64,000 nt of DNA from Bugula neritina (GCA_964035545.1 OZ037770.1:1907501-1971500); one strand, 5' to 3'; counted from the stretch's first letter, positions 23,880 through 34,754 are shown. Program-made: numbers and translations. The notes: generated by a model from the letters alone, not told the origin.

Positions 23880-24645
23880 AGGATTGCTCTATCTTGTCTA
23901 ATAAATGGCCATTTAGGTCAAACACACATAATATTGTGTTTTTCTAAGCATGCATTGACAAAAAGCATTTGACCAAAGGTAGAAAAAGTTAGTTGAAGTT
24001 GAGGGTGTAGATTGGTAACAGCCAAAACGCTGATTTTGAAATGAGCTGGGAACTGTGACGTAACAGCGCCAGCATTCCTGCTGGTCACGTGACTATACAA
24101 ATGAATAACTATAGAAATATGACTGTGAGGTGTGATCTTTCAGCTCGTAATTTGTATATTTATAGAAGTGCAAATGTGAATTATCTCAATCTATAGTTTT
24201 TTGACATGTTAAATAACATGTATGTGATAACATTAGGCGATATTTTGCTTGTAAGCATAGAAAAAAGCATTGCAAAAACATGCATTCTTTAGGATGAATG
24301 CCTGCGATCGATCTAAACTAGGTCAGATTGTGCAATATTACGGGTGCACCAAAGCTGACCTATATAGCGCACTGTAACTGCTTGAGCTATTGGTTGATGT
24401 TGCGCTCAGCAACCTTGAATACTAGCGTCATAGTTAGCACGTGCAGCATAGTTACTGGCGTTCACACGTCACGTATTAGGCTATTCTTTTTCATGGCTGA
24501 AAATTTTACCTCCCTCAAAATTGGAATTTTGAAAAGCTGTTTTCTAGGCATCTATCCCTTTGCAAAGTCACAATTGTTTGCATACACATTAGATTATAGT
24601 TCATAATTATAATGTGATTGTAATAAACTAAGATAGAGCAATCCT
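23880..24645. mobile_element. TTAA-target MITE (AGGATTGCTCTATCTT ends)
   Basis: The inverted ends AGGATTGCTCTATCTT (23880-23895) and its complement (24630-24645) are flanked on both sides by TTAA (23876-23879 and 24646-24649). The AGG start with a TTAA duplication fits Kolobok better than piggyBac. The 766-bp body has no transposase. It is nested in the ISL2EU-type element. Confidence 0.75.
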
Positions 24646-24747
24646 TTAAACACTGAGTTAGTTTCAGCCAATAATTAGACTAGGAGGCCACTTTTGATAA
24701 GCTTTGAAATAGCCAAGAGAAATTTAGGTCCAAACAATTTACTTTTT

Positions 24748-25086
24748 CTAGAGAAAGTGAGTCAATTTTTCCACAAATAGAATAAGAACCTTTACTATGG
24801 GCAAGTACAGGGGCAGCTTAAAATAACCAAAAAAGAATATTGTGGCTTTTTTGTATTTACTGTACAGGGAGGTGTTACTCAGCGCATAAAGCATGATGTG
24901 AAGTTTACAGAAATCATGTCCGTGAAGCTTTCTAATTTTTTTTTCATTATTTGAGTCCAGCTTTTTGGCAGCAGCATTGTAAAATGACGAGCCTTTAAGA
25001 AAGCGGCAATGTTTCTTAGAAATAAAAGCTAAACTTTTAGCAGTAGCACAAAAAGCAGCAGATACCAACTGATGAGAAAAAAACAT
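24748..25086 (-). CDS. Unrecognised 112-codon open frame inside the ISL2EU-type element
   Basis: Open from ATG at 25086 to a stop at 24748 on the same strand as the transposase, and inside the same inverted termini. The product is Lys/Phe-rich (contains SKKHCRFLKGSSFYNAAAKK). It may be the remains of the N-terminal transposase part or of the accessory ORF of the element, but I see no zinc-finger or nuclease motif. It could also be a chance frame. Confidence 0.25.
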   Translation of the reverse strand: MFFSHQLVSAAFCATAKSLAFISKKHCRFLKGSSFYNAAAKKLDSNNEKKIRKLHGHDFCKLHIMLYALSNTSLYSKYKKATIFFFGYFKLPLYLPIVKVLILFVEKLTHFL

Positions 25087-25799
25087 AGCCTATCTAATAG
25101 CAAAACTTTTGTAACAATGGCAAATAATTTTCTTACTGTTTTTTTATGTAGCTTCTATTAGTCTGTTATGAATGCAGTTCCATTAATAGTTTACCTGGGT
25201 TTCAAATAAATTTAATACTTTTAGCTATAATAGTTTATACAATATCACGCCCAATAAGAGTCAGAATTATGATTGATTTCTAGTTAGATAGATTTGCAAT
25301 AATTAGGCCAGTCTAGATTCCAACTAATGCTATGCTTTCATACTATGACATACATAATAATGTCCATGCTTTGGATGAAAAGTATGTATGTCTATGCATA
25401 TGTATGGATGTAATGTTGTGGCTGCATAAACAATATATTATTTAGAACATTTTAGACATTTTAAAAAATCATTTCCAGAGTCATCAATTTAAGATATGAA
25501 ATTAAATAATGCATGGAAAAAAAATTGCACAACTAGCTTTTAGAAGCATGCATTTTGCAATTGAACTTGCAGAATTTTATATCAGTTACAATGGTAAAAT
25601 ATTGACCTGGTACACTTCGCTGATTGGCTGAGTTTTACATGGTCTATTGGAAGACCTGTTTTGTAATTGGTATGATTTAGCTGAGTTTAGCAAGCTTAGT
25701 AAAGTGTGCAATGTTGATGCCACAGTTTGCATTTGCTGTAAAAACATTGATGTTGAACTTTTGCAAAAACTGATGTTTCACTGGATTTTCTGGTTAAAT

Positions 25800-26875
25800 T
25801 GTAGTGAATTTCAAAGTTCACTATAATTTGTGGATCTACTTATGCAAAGCCATTTCACCAGGTTGATCGCAATTAGATAGAGTTTAATTACTTAGAAATG
25901 ATACAACAATAAAAACTACTAAAACTACACACACATAATATAGAGCAATCTATACACAACTATTTGTTAGTAAGTCCTACCCCTCATTCACACTTACCTT
26001 ATCGTACGCCGTAACAAAAAAAATAAAATGGCGACGCTGTTGCATTTTGTCAACGGGTGTTCACACATTGCCGTAAAAGTATAATGCATGACGTTGAGCT
26101 GTGACCAATCATAATAAAGCCAACTCTTGTCTGCGGTGGTTTGAACGCCTTTGAATATTATTTACAAATTATTCGCAACATTCTTATCAAAAGATGTTAT
26201 ATAAATGCTATTTACTAAATAAAAGCAATTACAGGAAAAGAATCTTTTTTTTAAATATATTCGTTTTTTAAAATAATTGCACAAACTAATTTAAATAATG
26301 AATATTTAAGCCGTCCAAATCATTTTTAAGTTTTTGGTTTGCTTGATTTTGTGATTAGGGAAAGCTAGATTTTTAAGCTGAGTTTAATTCAAACAAGCCG
26401 GATAAAATTTTTTTAATCTTTTAAAACTTTTGAATTGGTTAAATTAAATCAAAAATAAGCGATTAAAATAAACTAGCGAAGATGTTCTTTAAATTTTAGT
26501 ACCAGATCAACTCTACCCAATAGGAGCCCGCCGTGATTTTTTGAATCAAGCACTGCTTGATCAGCGCCGCAACGTACACCGGAGTACGATTTATCCCGGA
26601 TGTTAACAAAAATCGCTAAAATTTGCTGTTACGGCGTACGGTACGGTAAGTGTGAATAGGGGGCTAAGCTGCTCTGCCAGTGCAACTACCTCGCATGCTT
26701 GCACAACACATTGGCAGCTCTGCCTATCACTAATTAGCAGTCACAGTTGATTGGTTGTCACTGGTTGTGCCATCCTCACAACAATATGCTGTCGGCCTCA
26801 CGTAGCAGTCCGACATAGAGTCGACCATTTCAATATAATAACAGGTTAACAATTGCACTACTGAAATCCACTACA
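25800..26875 (-). mobile_element. LTR, family 1, with nested MITE
   Basis: Starts TGTAGTG and ends CACTACA. Apart from an insertion at 25980-26663 it aligns over its length with the LTR at 32420-32812 that precedes the minus-strand gypsy element. No internal retroelement sequence is next to it, so it looks solo, although the flanks show no clear target duplication. Confidence 0.75.
25980..26663. mobile_element. Harbinger-like MITE nested in an LTR (CTA duplication)
   Basis: The inverted ends (left CCCCTCATTCACACTTACC, right GGTAAGTGTGAATAGGGGG) continue into GTACGCCGTAAC on both sides. Flanked by CTA on each side (25977-25979 and 26664-26666). The uninterrupted LTR at 32420-32812 has CCA at that place, giving the empty site. 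A 3-bp duplication of this type points to PIF/Harbinger. Non-coding, 684 bp. Confidence 0.75.
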
Positions 26876-26951
26876 CCCTCCATACCTATCGAAAGGTACA
26901 CTCTATTAATTAATACAGACATTTGAAAACTACTAATGAGAATAGAAATAT

Positions 26952-27295
26952 TGTAATGGGCTACGCAGTCTAATAATATGGAATTACTCTCTCTCTATGG
27001 GGAATACTAATAGACACTAAATGTTATGCAATAAGAAAAACCGGAAGGTGAGCTTCCTGTCCAGTGACTGTTCCCGGGTTTAATTAGCAATTATCACGTT
27101 GTGAGCGAGGACTCGTAGTGTAAACACGTATTAGTATGTGACTAATGTTAGTATTAAATTGATGTAATGTTTGTATTGTGTTTTATTGTGGATAATAAAA
27201 GTTATTACTCGACAGCTACTCTAGTAATTACTAGTTAACGTCAGCACTGAATACTTTAGATAAATCCATGCATAACTATTGTGCAATCCACAACA
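26952..27295 (+). mobile_element. Solo-LTR-like repeat, family 2
   Basis: Starts TGTAATGGGCTACG, ends CACAACA, flanked on both sides by ATAT. Homologous to the inverted copy at 20417-20765, with diverged middle parts. Confidence 0.6.
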
Positions 27296-28480
27296 ATATA
27301 ACAGGACAGCATAAACAGAAAATATATATAAATGCGTATTCACTACTTAAATGACAATATGATATGGTACAAGTCCCCAATGAGGGAGTAATTACACGAA
27401 TCAGGTTGATTGTTGTTTCCCTTCAGGTTATACTGACTGTCCATGTATACCTTGTAAGAGAACTTGACTAGACACCCGTCCAGTCACAGCCAAGCACGCG
27501 TCTCGGCGATGCCGGCGGTCCAGAGGAACCACGCATTACAGAGGAAAAATTCCCGAAAGGGAAGAGGGGGGTCGTCACCATATCCTTCCTTATAATGTGG
27601 TGTCGAGCGCCAGTAGTCCATGTTAATTAGTTGATCGACTACCGAAGGGGGGTATGAGGATATTTAGCTCCAGCAGCCTATGCTGATAAGTAGGCCCAAA
27701 ACACCGACTAGAGAAAAAAGCGAAGGAGGGGGGTATAGAGTCCGTCCTCAGACTATTTCTTCTTTCTTCTATTATGATTAATATTATTATTGTTCATCAG
27801 CGTATCAAGATGTAGCTATCTTCACGCAGTATTATGTATGAACGATCCATTATTAAGACTGAATTCATTAGTGAAGTGGGAAGGGGGGCACCATCCGCCA
27901 TGACAGCCACCCGATCCGCTGTGATGATTCTCCAAGAATCCAGCGAGGCACTTTTAGCACAAATCCGGTGCAAGAGTCCAGTGAACGACGACATGAAGGT
28001 AATGAGAGGTGACTGCGTGGCGGTGGTGCCAGGAGAAGAAAGTGTCCGCTCTTCATTAGAGTCTCACGTGCAACAGAATACCAAAATCTGTTGTAGGAGT
28101 TTTCACCCGGTCAGTACGACACCGACTACCAAGTTACACAGTCTATCAACCCACTGATTGTCTAAATCATACGAGCGACTGTCTTACTCCATGTCGTCAG
28201 TGAAATCATCTGACTAGAAAACCAACTTTATTGTTATGATAAAGCGAGACTTAACTTATAGCTACTAGAATTCCACTTAAATAATAGAATTCTGCTAGTA
28301 GACTTACCATAAGACAGCCTTGACGCCAGTCTACTGTCCACTTAGGCTTGTATTGTTGCCAGCCTGCCAAGTACATGCCCGCACTACGACAGTTAACATT
28401 GAAAAAAACGCTCAGCTTCACAGTGAAAGCAATTACATAATACCCCTTTCACTAGCGAGCTAGCTTCGCTCTTTTCTATG
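27296..28480. other. GC-richer unassigned segment
   Basis: This region is clearly less AT-rich than its surroundings and contains several purine runs (GGGGGGGT-like and GAGGGGGG tracts near 27570, 27650 and 27730). Open frames of 60-107 codons occur on both strands, but none resembles a known protein. It probably belongs to an LTR element (3' untranslated region or an unrecognised LTR), because the gypsy pieces start just to the right. Confidence 0.35.
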
Positions 28481-28481
28481 C

Positions 28482-28692
28482 CCCCCCCCCTCCCCGGTGG
28501 CGTTATTATAATATATATATAGGCCACTGGGTATACAATTCACAAATGTGTTCCCTCACATTTCGGGATCACAACTCTCAATTGCTGGTGTGTCCTCGCT
28601 GGTGTTATTATACTATATATGTACACCATCGAGTCTACAGTTCACATTTGCGTTTCCTTGTATCTAGGTCTTGTAACTCTCAACTGCTTATC
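28482..28692. repeat. Two-unit diverged tandem repeat (~105 bp) between C-tracts
   Basis: Unit 1 (GGTGTTATTATA-like start, ATTCACAAATGTG, CACAACTCTCAATTGCT) and unit 2 (GTGTTATTATACTATATATG, GTTCACATTTGCG, TAACTCTCAACTGCT) match along their length. A run of Cs lies at each outer edge. Read on the minus strand, the right-hand tract is a G-run, like a polypurine tract next to the 3' end of the gypsy coding region. Confidence 0.6.
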
Positions 28693-28784
28693 CCCCCCCC
28701 CCAGATTTCTTTTATGATAGCTGATGGATGTTTTTCCACTGCATCACATAAGGAATCTTTTAAATAAGATGGAGGCACCCTCGT

Positions 28785-29600
28785 TCAATGACTACGCTCT
28801 AACTGTACTGGGGGGTTTGCTACTACGGGCGACTCTACCACTACGGGTGGTGTCGCCAGTACGGGGGTCCACCAGTACGGGGGGTGCCTCCCTAGCTGCT
28901 TCTTTTTGATGAATTTGAGGAAATGCCATCTCATCCAAGATGATAGGCCACTCGGCCGGTTCCACTGGTGGTGGAACCGGCTCAGGCTGGTCTTCCGGTG
29001 TGTCGGCCACGGACGACCGGCATGAAGGCGGTGCCTCCCTGTGGTCTCAGTGGAGCGGCCATGCTTACTAGCTTGGCATATCTCACACTTCCGCACCTGG
29101 AGTCGGACATCCCGGGTCATACCGGGCCAAAACCAGTGGAGTTGAAGACACCTAGTCACCCGCCCAGCTCTTGCATAAACTTGCTTATGGGTGTCCCAGA
29201 TCAACTCCCGCCTCAGAGCAGACGGACAGACTACCCTCTCTCGTTCACGGCGATTGGTGCTGGCTGCTAACGTTATCGTTAACAGCCCATTGCCGTTAAA
29301 CCGAAGGGAGTCCCAGCGGTCGCAGTAATATTTAAACTCTGCACTCCTTACCCGCTGTTCGGCCTCACTAGGCCGCCGTCCCTCTTTCTTGGCCCGGACT
29401 AGGTCAGCTACCACCCCTGGTAGCGTAGCTTGGAGCCGACACAGCTCCTTGACGTTCCTGAGCAGCATGGGGTTTGCGTGAAGGTTGTTAACAGCCTCAT
29501 TAAGGGGTTCGAACCAAAGTTGTCCTTCCTCCCAGCTGTATGCACCTGCTTTCCCCATGCAACTGTTCTTCAACGTCTAAGTGAGGGGGTCCACCATCCA
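28785..29600 (-). pseudogene. Gypsy integrase zinc-binding region and polyprotein C-terminus
   Basis: Reverse strand: after a linker, the open frame shows the integrase H2C2 region (LIWDTHKQVYARAG ... HWFWPGMTRDVRLQVRKCEICQASKHG). The catalytic core that should follow is missing. Within about 30 codons the sequence passes to a Pro-rich C-terminal tail that ends, in another frame, TRSGRVARSSKPPS, as gypsy polyproteins often do. The missing core shows an internal deletion of roughly 150 or more codons. Confidence 0.75.
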
Positions 29601-30356
29601 CACAGGATAGTTAAGGGCAACCTTTTAGCTGCAACTGCCTTGCTGAGGTTTGCATTGTAATCATATAAGAATTCAGTGCCAGTAAAATAAAATCTCACCT
29701 AATTGTGCTAGAGCAAAAATTTAAAAACTATGTTGTAGATCTTCTTTTCCCCAGTGTAAGTTTTTTGGAAATTTCAATTTTCATTTTTTCTGCAAAGTTA
29801 TAGACAAAAAACTGCCCAATTTTGGCCAATTTTGCCTGAAAAGCTGACTTTTCAGTGCCAGTGAGATATCTCTGCAGCAAAGCATGATATCTGAACAAAA
29901 ATTGCACTGTTGGAATCCTGAGATATTTCTCCAGTGTAACTTTTTTTTCTTTTTTTAATAACTCTGCTAGATTGCTCATAAAGTGGTGATTTATACACTG
30001 AAAATGCCATATTTTTTCATAAGAATCTAGCAGCGCGCAGCACTTCGCGCTTCAATGAGCACGCAGGGATGGGAAGATATTTGCGCCTACATAATAATTA
30101 CAGGCTTGCTAGCTGGCAGGCTAATATGAATAGCTTGCTTTGTACTTTGTTTATGTAGCACCCATAATGGAATGTTGATAGATAACGCAGCCCTAATGAA
30201 GGTTGCTGCTTATTGGTTGTAGTTTAATCTTAGACTAAACAATTACAAGTAGGCAACACGCATGCCACCCGCAGAGCAATATTATTCAAGAACCTGAACT
30301 ACATTTTGAGGAAAATTTATGATGTTCTTAGTGAGGATGCCCTTAACTATCCTGTG
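29601..30356 (-). mobile_element. CACAGG-ended MITE, copy 4
   Basis: Full copy with perfect terminal repeats and CA on both sides, inserted in the gypsy pol region between RNase H (30357 upward) and integrase (29600 downward). Internal open frame at 29728-29979 is shorter than in the sister copies. Confidence 0.95.
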
Positions 30357-30776
30357 CATACGCTTGATATTTTGGCATTGCTTAAACCCATCTGCCTGGC
30401 GGCGGCTGAGTCCGTCGGCATTACCGTGTTTCTTACTGGGTCGGTGTTCGATCCGATAAGAAAACTCTGCCAGAATTTCCAGCCAGCGCGCCACTTGGCT
30501 TGATGATTCAGCCCGTCGACACAGCCATATCAAAGATACATTATCCGTTCGTAGTCGGAACGTACGCCCATATAGATATGGTCGAAAGTGTTTGACCGCC
30601 TTGACTATTGCCAGGAGTTCTCTCCTGGTTGTACAGTAGTTCTTCTCAGGTGCCGACAGGGCTTTACTATAGTAAGCCACCACCACCACCTCACGACCAT
30701 CTTGAACCTGAGACAGCACGGCCCCCGCATAGTGGTTACTGGCATCAGTTTCCAAAATGTATTCCTTCGTCGGATC
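30357..30776 (-). pseudogene. Gypsy RNase H domain
   Basis: Reverse strand open frame: the first catalytic Asp in ILETDASNHYAGAVLSQV, then VVAYYSKALSAPEKNYCTTR with the catalytic Glu region (RRELLAIVKAVKHFRPYLYG), then LRTDNVSLIWL and the DGLSRR motif at the end of the domain. RNase H removes the RNA template during reverse transcription. The frame is intact between two MITE insertions, which cut it off from RT on one side and integrase on the other. Confidence 0.85.
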
Positions 30777-31532
30777 CACAGGATAGTTAAGGGCAACCTT
30801 TTAGCTGCAACTGCCTTGCTGAGGTTTGCATTGTAATCATATAAGAATTCAGTAACAGTAAAATAAAATCTCACCTAATTGTGCTAGAGTCAAAATTTAA
30901 AAACTATGTTGTAGGTCTTCTTTTTCTCCAGTGTAAGTTTTTTGGAAATTTCAATTTTCATTTTTTTTGCGAAGTTATAGACAAAAAACTGCCGAATTTT
31001 GGCCAATTTTGCCTGGAAAGCTGACTTTTCAGTACCAGTAAAATATCTCAGCAGCAAAGCATGATATCTGAATAAAAATTGCACTGCTGGAATCCTGAGA
31101 TATTTCTCCAGTGTAAGTTTTTTTCTTTTTTCAATAACTCTGCTAGATTGCTCATAAATTGGTGATTTATACACTGAAAATGCCATATTTTCTCATAAGA
31201 AACTAGCAGCGCGCAGCACTTCACGCTTCACTGAGCACGTAGGGATGAGAAGATATTGGTGCCTACATAATAATTACAGGCTAGCTAGCTGGCAGGCTAT
31301 AATGAATAGCTTGCTTTGTACTTTGTTTATGTAGCACCAATAATGGAATGTTGATAGATAACGCAGCCCTAATGAAGGTTGCTGTTTATTGGTTGTAGTT
31401 TAATCTTAGGCTAAACATTTACAAGTAGGCAACACGCATGCCACCCGCAGAGCAATATTATTCAAGAACCCGAACTACATTTTGAGAGAAATTTATGATA
31501 TTCTTACTGAGGATGCCCTTAACTATCCTGTG
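30777..31532 (-). mobile_element. CACAGG-ended MITE, copy 5 (inside gypsy pol)
   Basis: Full 756-bp copy with perfect ends, flanked by TC on both sides. Removing it with one TC copy joins the end of the RT region (ILAYP) to the RNase H start (PTKEYILETDAS) in the normal gypsy order, so the 2-bp duplication can be read directly. Internal open frame at 30890-31186 is almost identical to that of copy 3. Confidence 0.95.
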
Positions 31533-31982
31533 TCAGGATACGCCAAGATGGGCGCTTCCACCAGGCAATCCTTCAGGTGGTCAAATGCTGGCTGCTCAGC
31601 CCGTGTCCACTGCCATTGCACCCCGATTTAGCGGCTGCGCAATTCCTGCGAAGTTCGGTATGTACTGATGATAGTACCCTACCAGTCCCAGGAATGCCCA
31701 CAATTCAGGGAAGTTGACAGAAACAGCCCAGTCACTCACAGCCCGTATCTTCTCGGGGTCGGCGGTGACCTCGTCTCGACCAACCACATGGCCCAGGTAC
31801 GTAACCTCGCGCTGCAGTAACGCACACTTAGAGGGCTTAAGCTGCAGACCAGGAGCTCGAAGTCTGTCAAACAACTCTCTGAGCTGACTAACATGGGTGT
31901 CGAAGTCGGGGGAGATGACAATGACATCATCGAAATAGATGAGCAAAGTCTTCCAGTGCACCCCACTCAGGACCTGCTCCAT
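31533..31982 (-). pseudogene. Gypsy reverse transcriptase (palm/thumb part)
   Basis: Reverse strand: LLIYFDDVIVISPDFDTHV contains the YxDD active site, followed by LKPSKCALL, YLGHVVGRDEVTADP and FLGLVGYYHQYIPNFA, the connection domain of gypsy RT. The front of RT (fingers) is missing: upstream the sequence jumps to gag at about 32040. A frameshift near 31610 leads into the MITE insertion site. Confidence 0.85.
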
Positions 31983-32361
31983 GAGTCACTGGAAGGTGGC
32001 CGGTGCGGACGTAAGTCCGAACGGTCGCGTGCTCTCGCAGGTTAGTCTTAGGATTTCTCCTAAATGCCTGGAGTTGCACACGAGCATCTCGAGCGGTTAA
32101 CCCAAACCAAGCTCTCAATGCCTCAAATATGTCACCGACATCCTGGCCTATCCCATAGGGTTTAGCCGGCCCTGTCAGACACAACCATAGCTGGATCAGA
32201 GTAACCCTATTTGGCCATCTGCAAATAGCTGCCACATTTTCTTCTCCTGAGAAGATGGGAGCCCGCAAATGGTACCTGTCTATAGGCAGCGCTGGGCCGC
32301 CTATGTGGTCCTCCTCCATCACTACCGGTTCCTGCCGGGCTACTCCTTCGTCATCGGCCAT
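31983..32361 (-). pseudogene. Truncated gypsy gag fused to RT by an internal deletion
   Basis: Starts with ATG at 32361. It shows the gag sequence related to the plus-strand element at 9390 (DRYHLRAPIFSGEENV here, DRYHLKPPIFVRDSDV there; LRAWFGLTARDA here, FRIWFELTAEEA there). After about 105 codons it goes straight into RT sequence (RPFGLTSAPATF in the shifted frame). The zinc knuckle, protease and RT fingers are lost. This could be a non-autonomous derivative or a single damaged copy. Confidence 0.75.
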
Positions 32362-32419
32362 CTTTCTACTCCCTGGCTAGGAGCATTTTTAATAAGCCAG
32401 ATCCCACCGCTGCCACCAC

Positions 32420-32812
32420 TGTAGTGAATTTCGCAGTTCACTATAATTTGTGGATCTACTTATGCAAAGCCACTTCACCAGGTTGATTGCAATTAGATAG
32501 AATTTATTACCTAGAAATGGTACAACAATAAAAACTACTAAAACTACACAAGCGATTACATAATATAGAGCAATTTATACACAACTATTCCTAAGTAAGT
32601 CCCAAGCTGCTCTGCCGGTGCAACTGCTTTGCATGCTTGCACAACACATTGGCAGCTCCGCCTATCACTAATTAGCAGTCACATTTGATTGGTTGTCACT
32701 GGTAGTACCATCCTGACGACAATATACTGTCGGCCTCACGTAGCAGTCCGACATAGAGTCGACCCTTTCGATATAAAGCAGGTTAACAATTGCACTACTA
32801 AAATCCACTACA
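32420..32812 (-). mobile_element. 5' LTR of the minus-strand gypsy element, family 1
   Basis: 393 bp between TGTAGTG and CACTACA. On the minus strand it is followed at once by GTGGTGGCAGCGGTGGGAT, a primer-binding-site-like sequence, and then by the gag start at 32361. Paralogues: 25800-26875 and the diverged 33799-34184. No matching 3' LTR was found beyond 28785. Confidence 0.75.
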
Positions 32813-33798
32813 ATATTTCATAGTTGCTTTATACTATAACATAAATACTATGATATACTTAAATGTATTGTAGAGTTTAACAGAAAAACTCACCATAGGC
32901 TCCATGATATGATGTCAAAGTTTCTTGTCAGAAAATAAGAATTGGCTAATCATTAGTCAAGTGTTCCCAGTGAGTTTTATCTCATCAGCTTCAACAGACA
33001 AAGATGAGAAAGTATTTTATAGGCTTCTAAGTGACAGCTAAAAAATTCCTCTGTATACGGAGTTGATATCTAGTTTCTGAAAACTGTATTAATTGATAGC
33101 TGGAGCTGGTCTAGAAAATCAGAATTTTGTTATTATCAACAGTTATCATATAGCACAGAATTTATCTGCATAAAGCACAACTATTGCAAATAATGTTGTA
33201 TGTATAGAATAAAAATGATGATTTGAAAATAGTATTATATACATGTATTGTGTCGCCTTTACCTTATAATTTTCAAATTATATTGTGGCAGTCACATCAG
33301 TAAGTAATTAGTTTTCAAAGATATCAGAATAATTATTGAGTTTGTAACACACGAATACAGATGAATAATGCTTGCCTATAAGTGATGCACGGAGTTTAAT
33401 TTCCGTGATAGAAGCTTCAACTGCTCTTCTCCCTGGTATGTCCTACTGCTTTATAGCTCAGAGAGTAGACTTAGGTAAGACAGATAGTAGCTATTTTTGT
33501 CACTACTTCTATTACTGTTATCTTTGCAGAATAATACCATTGTTTCTTTTGTATTGTTTTTGAATGGTCAATATTGCTTTGACTCCATTGATTTAGAACA
33601 GCATAAAAGGAAGGTTTTACTTAGCTATAGTGCTGGACTTGTATGTATTGTTATTTAGCACTGGCAGGCTCAATAATTTGAACTACATAATACACGCAAC
33701 AGTTGCTAAAACCAATATGAATACTGAGCAAATATAAATATATTGAATTGAATAGATTAGATAGTGTTAGATTTATCACAAAGCTTTCTTCCAAATAA
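32813..33798. other. Spacer with one exon-like patch
   Basis: AT-rich sequence. The only thing I note is an exon-like patch on the minus strand at 33376-33442, listed separately. Confidence 0.35.
33376..33442 (-). CDS. Exon-like patch of unknown origin
   Basis: Reverse strand: acceptor AAAGCAGTAG, then 67 nt encoding DIPGRRAVEASITEIKLRAS and two more residues, then ATAG/GCAAGC, which would be a GC-AG type donor. The frame stays open past that point. It could be an isolated exon of the minus-strand gene that continues at 19404, or chance. Confidence 0.25.
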
Positions 33799-34184
33799 TG
33801 TAGTGAATTTTGCCAGTTCACTATTATAATTGGGTTTAGTTATGCACAATCACTTCACCAGGTTTTAGTAAATAGAAGTGTTTATTAGCTACGAATAACA
33901 TAAAAATGATCCTACTGGTATACAACAAATACTATTACATAGTCAGAGCAATACAAAATACAACTAGTTAACTGCGAGTCCCAAGCTGCTCTGCCAGCTA
34001 ACAGTTAGCGTGCTACAAAGGCGTGCGTAGCCACGCCCAGTCCTCCTTGATGGCCTGCCTGATTGGCTCCCATATGTCATGTCCTTGTCGGCCAAGCTAT
34101 GTTGTGTCGGTCAGGTTACTCTGTGTCGACTTTCACACTGATACTGAGTAGAGTCTACCATTTCGATATACACAAACATTACAC
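33799..34184 (-). mobile_element. Diverged LTR, family 1
   Basis: Starts TGTAGTGAATTTTGCCAGTT and keeps blocks of the 32420-32812 LTR (CACTTCACCAGG, GTCCCAAGCTGCTCTGCCAG, TACCATTTCGATATA) with clear divergence. The right end is approximate. It lies about 570 bp beyond the 3' end of the GLCE coding region. Confidence 0.6.
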
Positions 34185-34754
34185 AGTATAAAATCAATCA
34201 CAATAAATAGATATCCCACAAAAGATATAGTCATAAGAGACAGTAAAAAGATGATAGGAGTTGAACAATCATGCTTCAACACATGGGATATGAGTCTAAT
34301 CATTACGCCATAAGTGCAGTATATGTAGATGTGACAGAGTTAGAAAGATATTCTATAATAAAGGAACCAGGCAGTCCTAGTTTATTTATTATATCTCCAG
34401 AGTATAAAATTAGGCACCACTTAGTCAGTAAACACACAAAACTTTATCCAAGATAAATGCAAGTGTAAAAATAATTAAAAGATAAAAATGTTTATAGGTT
34501 ATATAATATTTGAATTAACTTACATTAATATATAAATCAAATATACGTTTAAAGTACAAATGAAGCTGGCTATAGGATCACAATTCTAATAAACCATGAG
34601 GCAGTAATATATTGTACATTTATGTATATTATTTACAGGAATGATCTTCATTTAGTATTCTAAAGATAAGGAAAAAACTTCTAATTTTAAAAATATCTTA
34701 TCAGAAAGTAAAAGACTAAGTTTTAGAATGATAGACTAAAATCTGCACACTTGA
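34185..34754. other. 3' flank of the GLCE gene
   Basis: AT-rich sequence downstream (on the minus strand) of the GLCE stop codon, probably containing its 3' untranslated region. I could not choose a polyadenylation signal with confidence. Confidence 0.4.

Larger units (their letters stand above)
21116..25645 (-). mobile_element. ISL2EU-type DNA transposon with ~195-bp inverted termini and nested MITEs
   Basis: The left terminus (21116-22067, interrupted by a MITE) and the right terminus (25451-25645) are almost identical in inverted orientation. The outer end is AGACCATGTAAAACTCAGCC. Both sides are flanked by AT, giving a 2-bp AT target duplication. Inside, on the minus strand, is a DDE_Tnp_4 transposase remnant (22873-23457). 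As far as I recall, AT duplications with this transposase type define the ISL2EU superfamily. A CACAGG MITE sits inside the left terminus and a TTAA-type MITE lies inside the body, so the order of insertions can be read. Confidence 0.75.

Noticed and set aside
20417-27295. One large inverted duplication from the symmetric order of repeats around 22-25 kb
   Set aside because: The inner pair is explained as the termini of one transposon and the outer pair as independent LTR-like insertions with their own flanks; the sequence between them is not shared.
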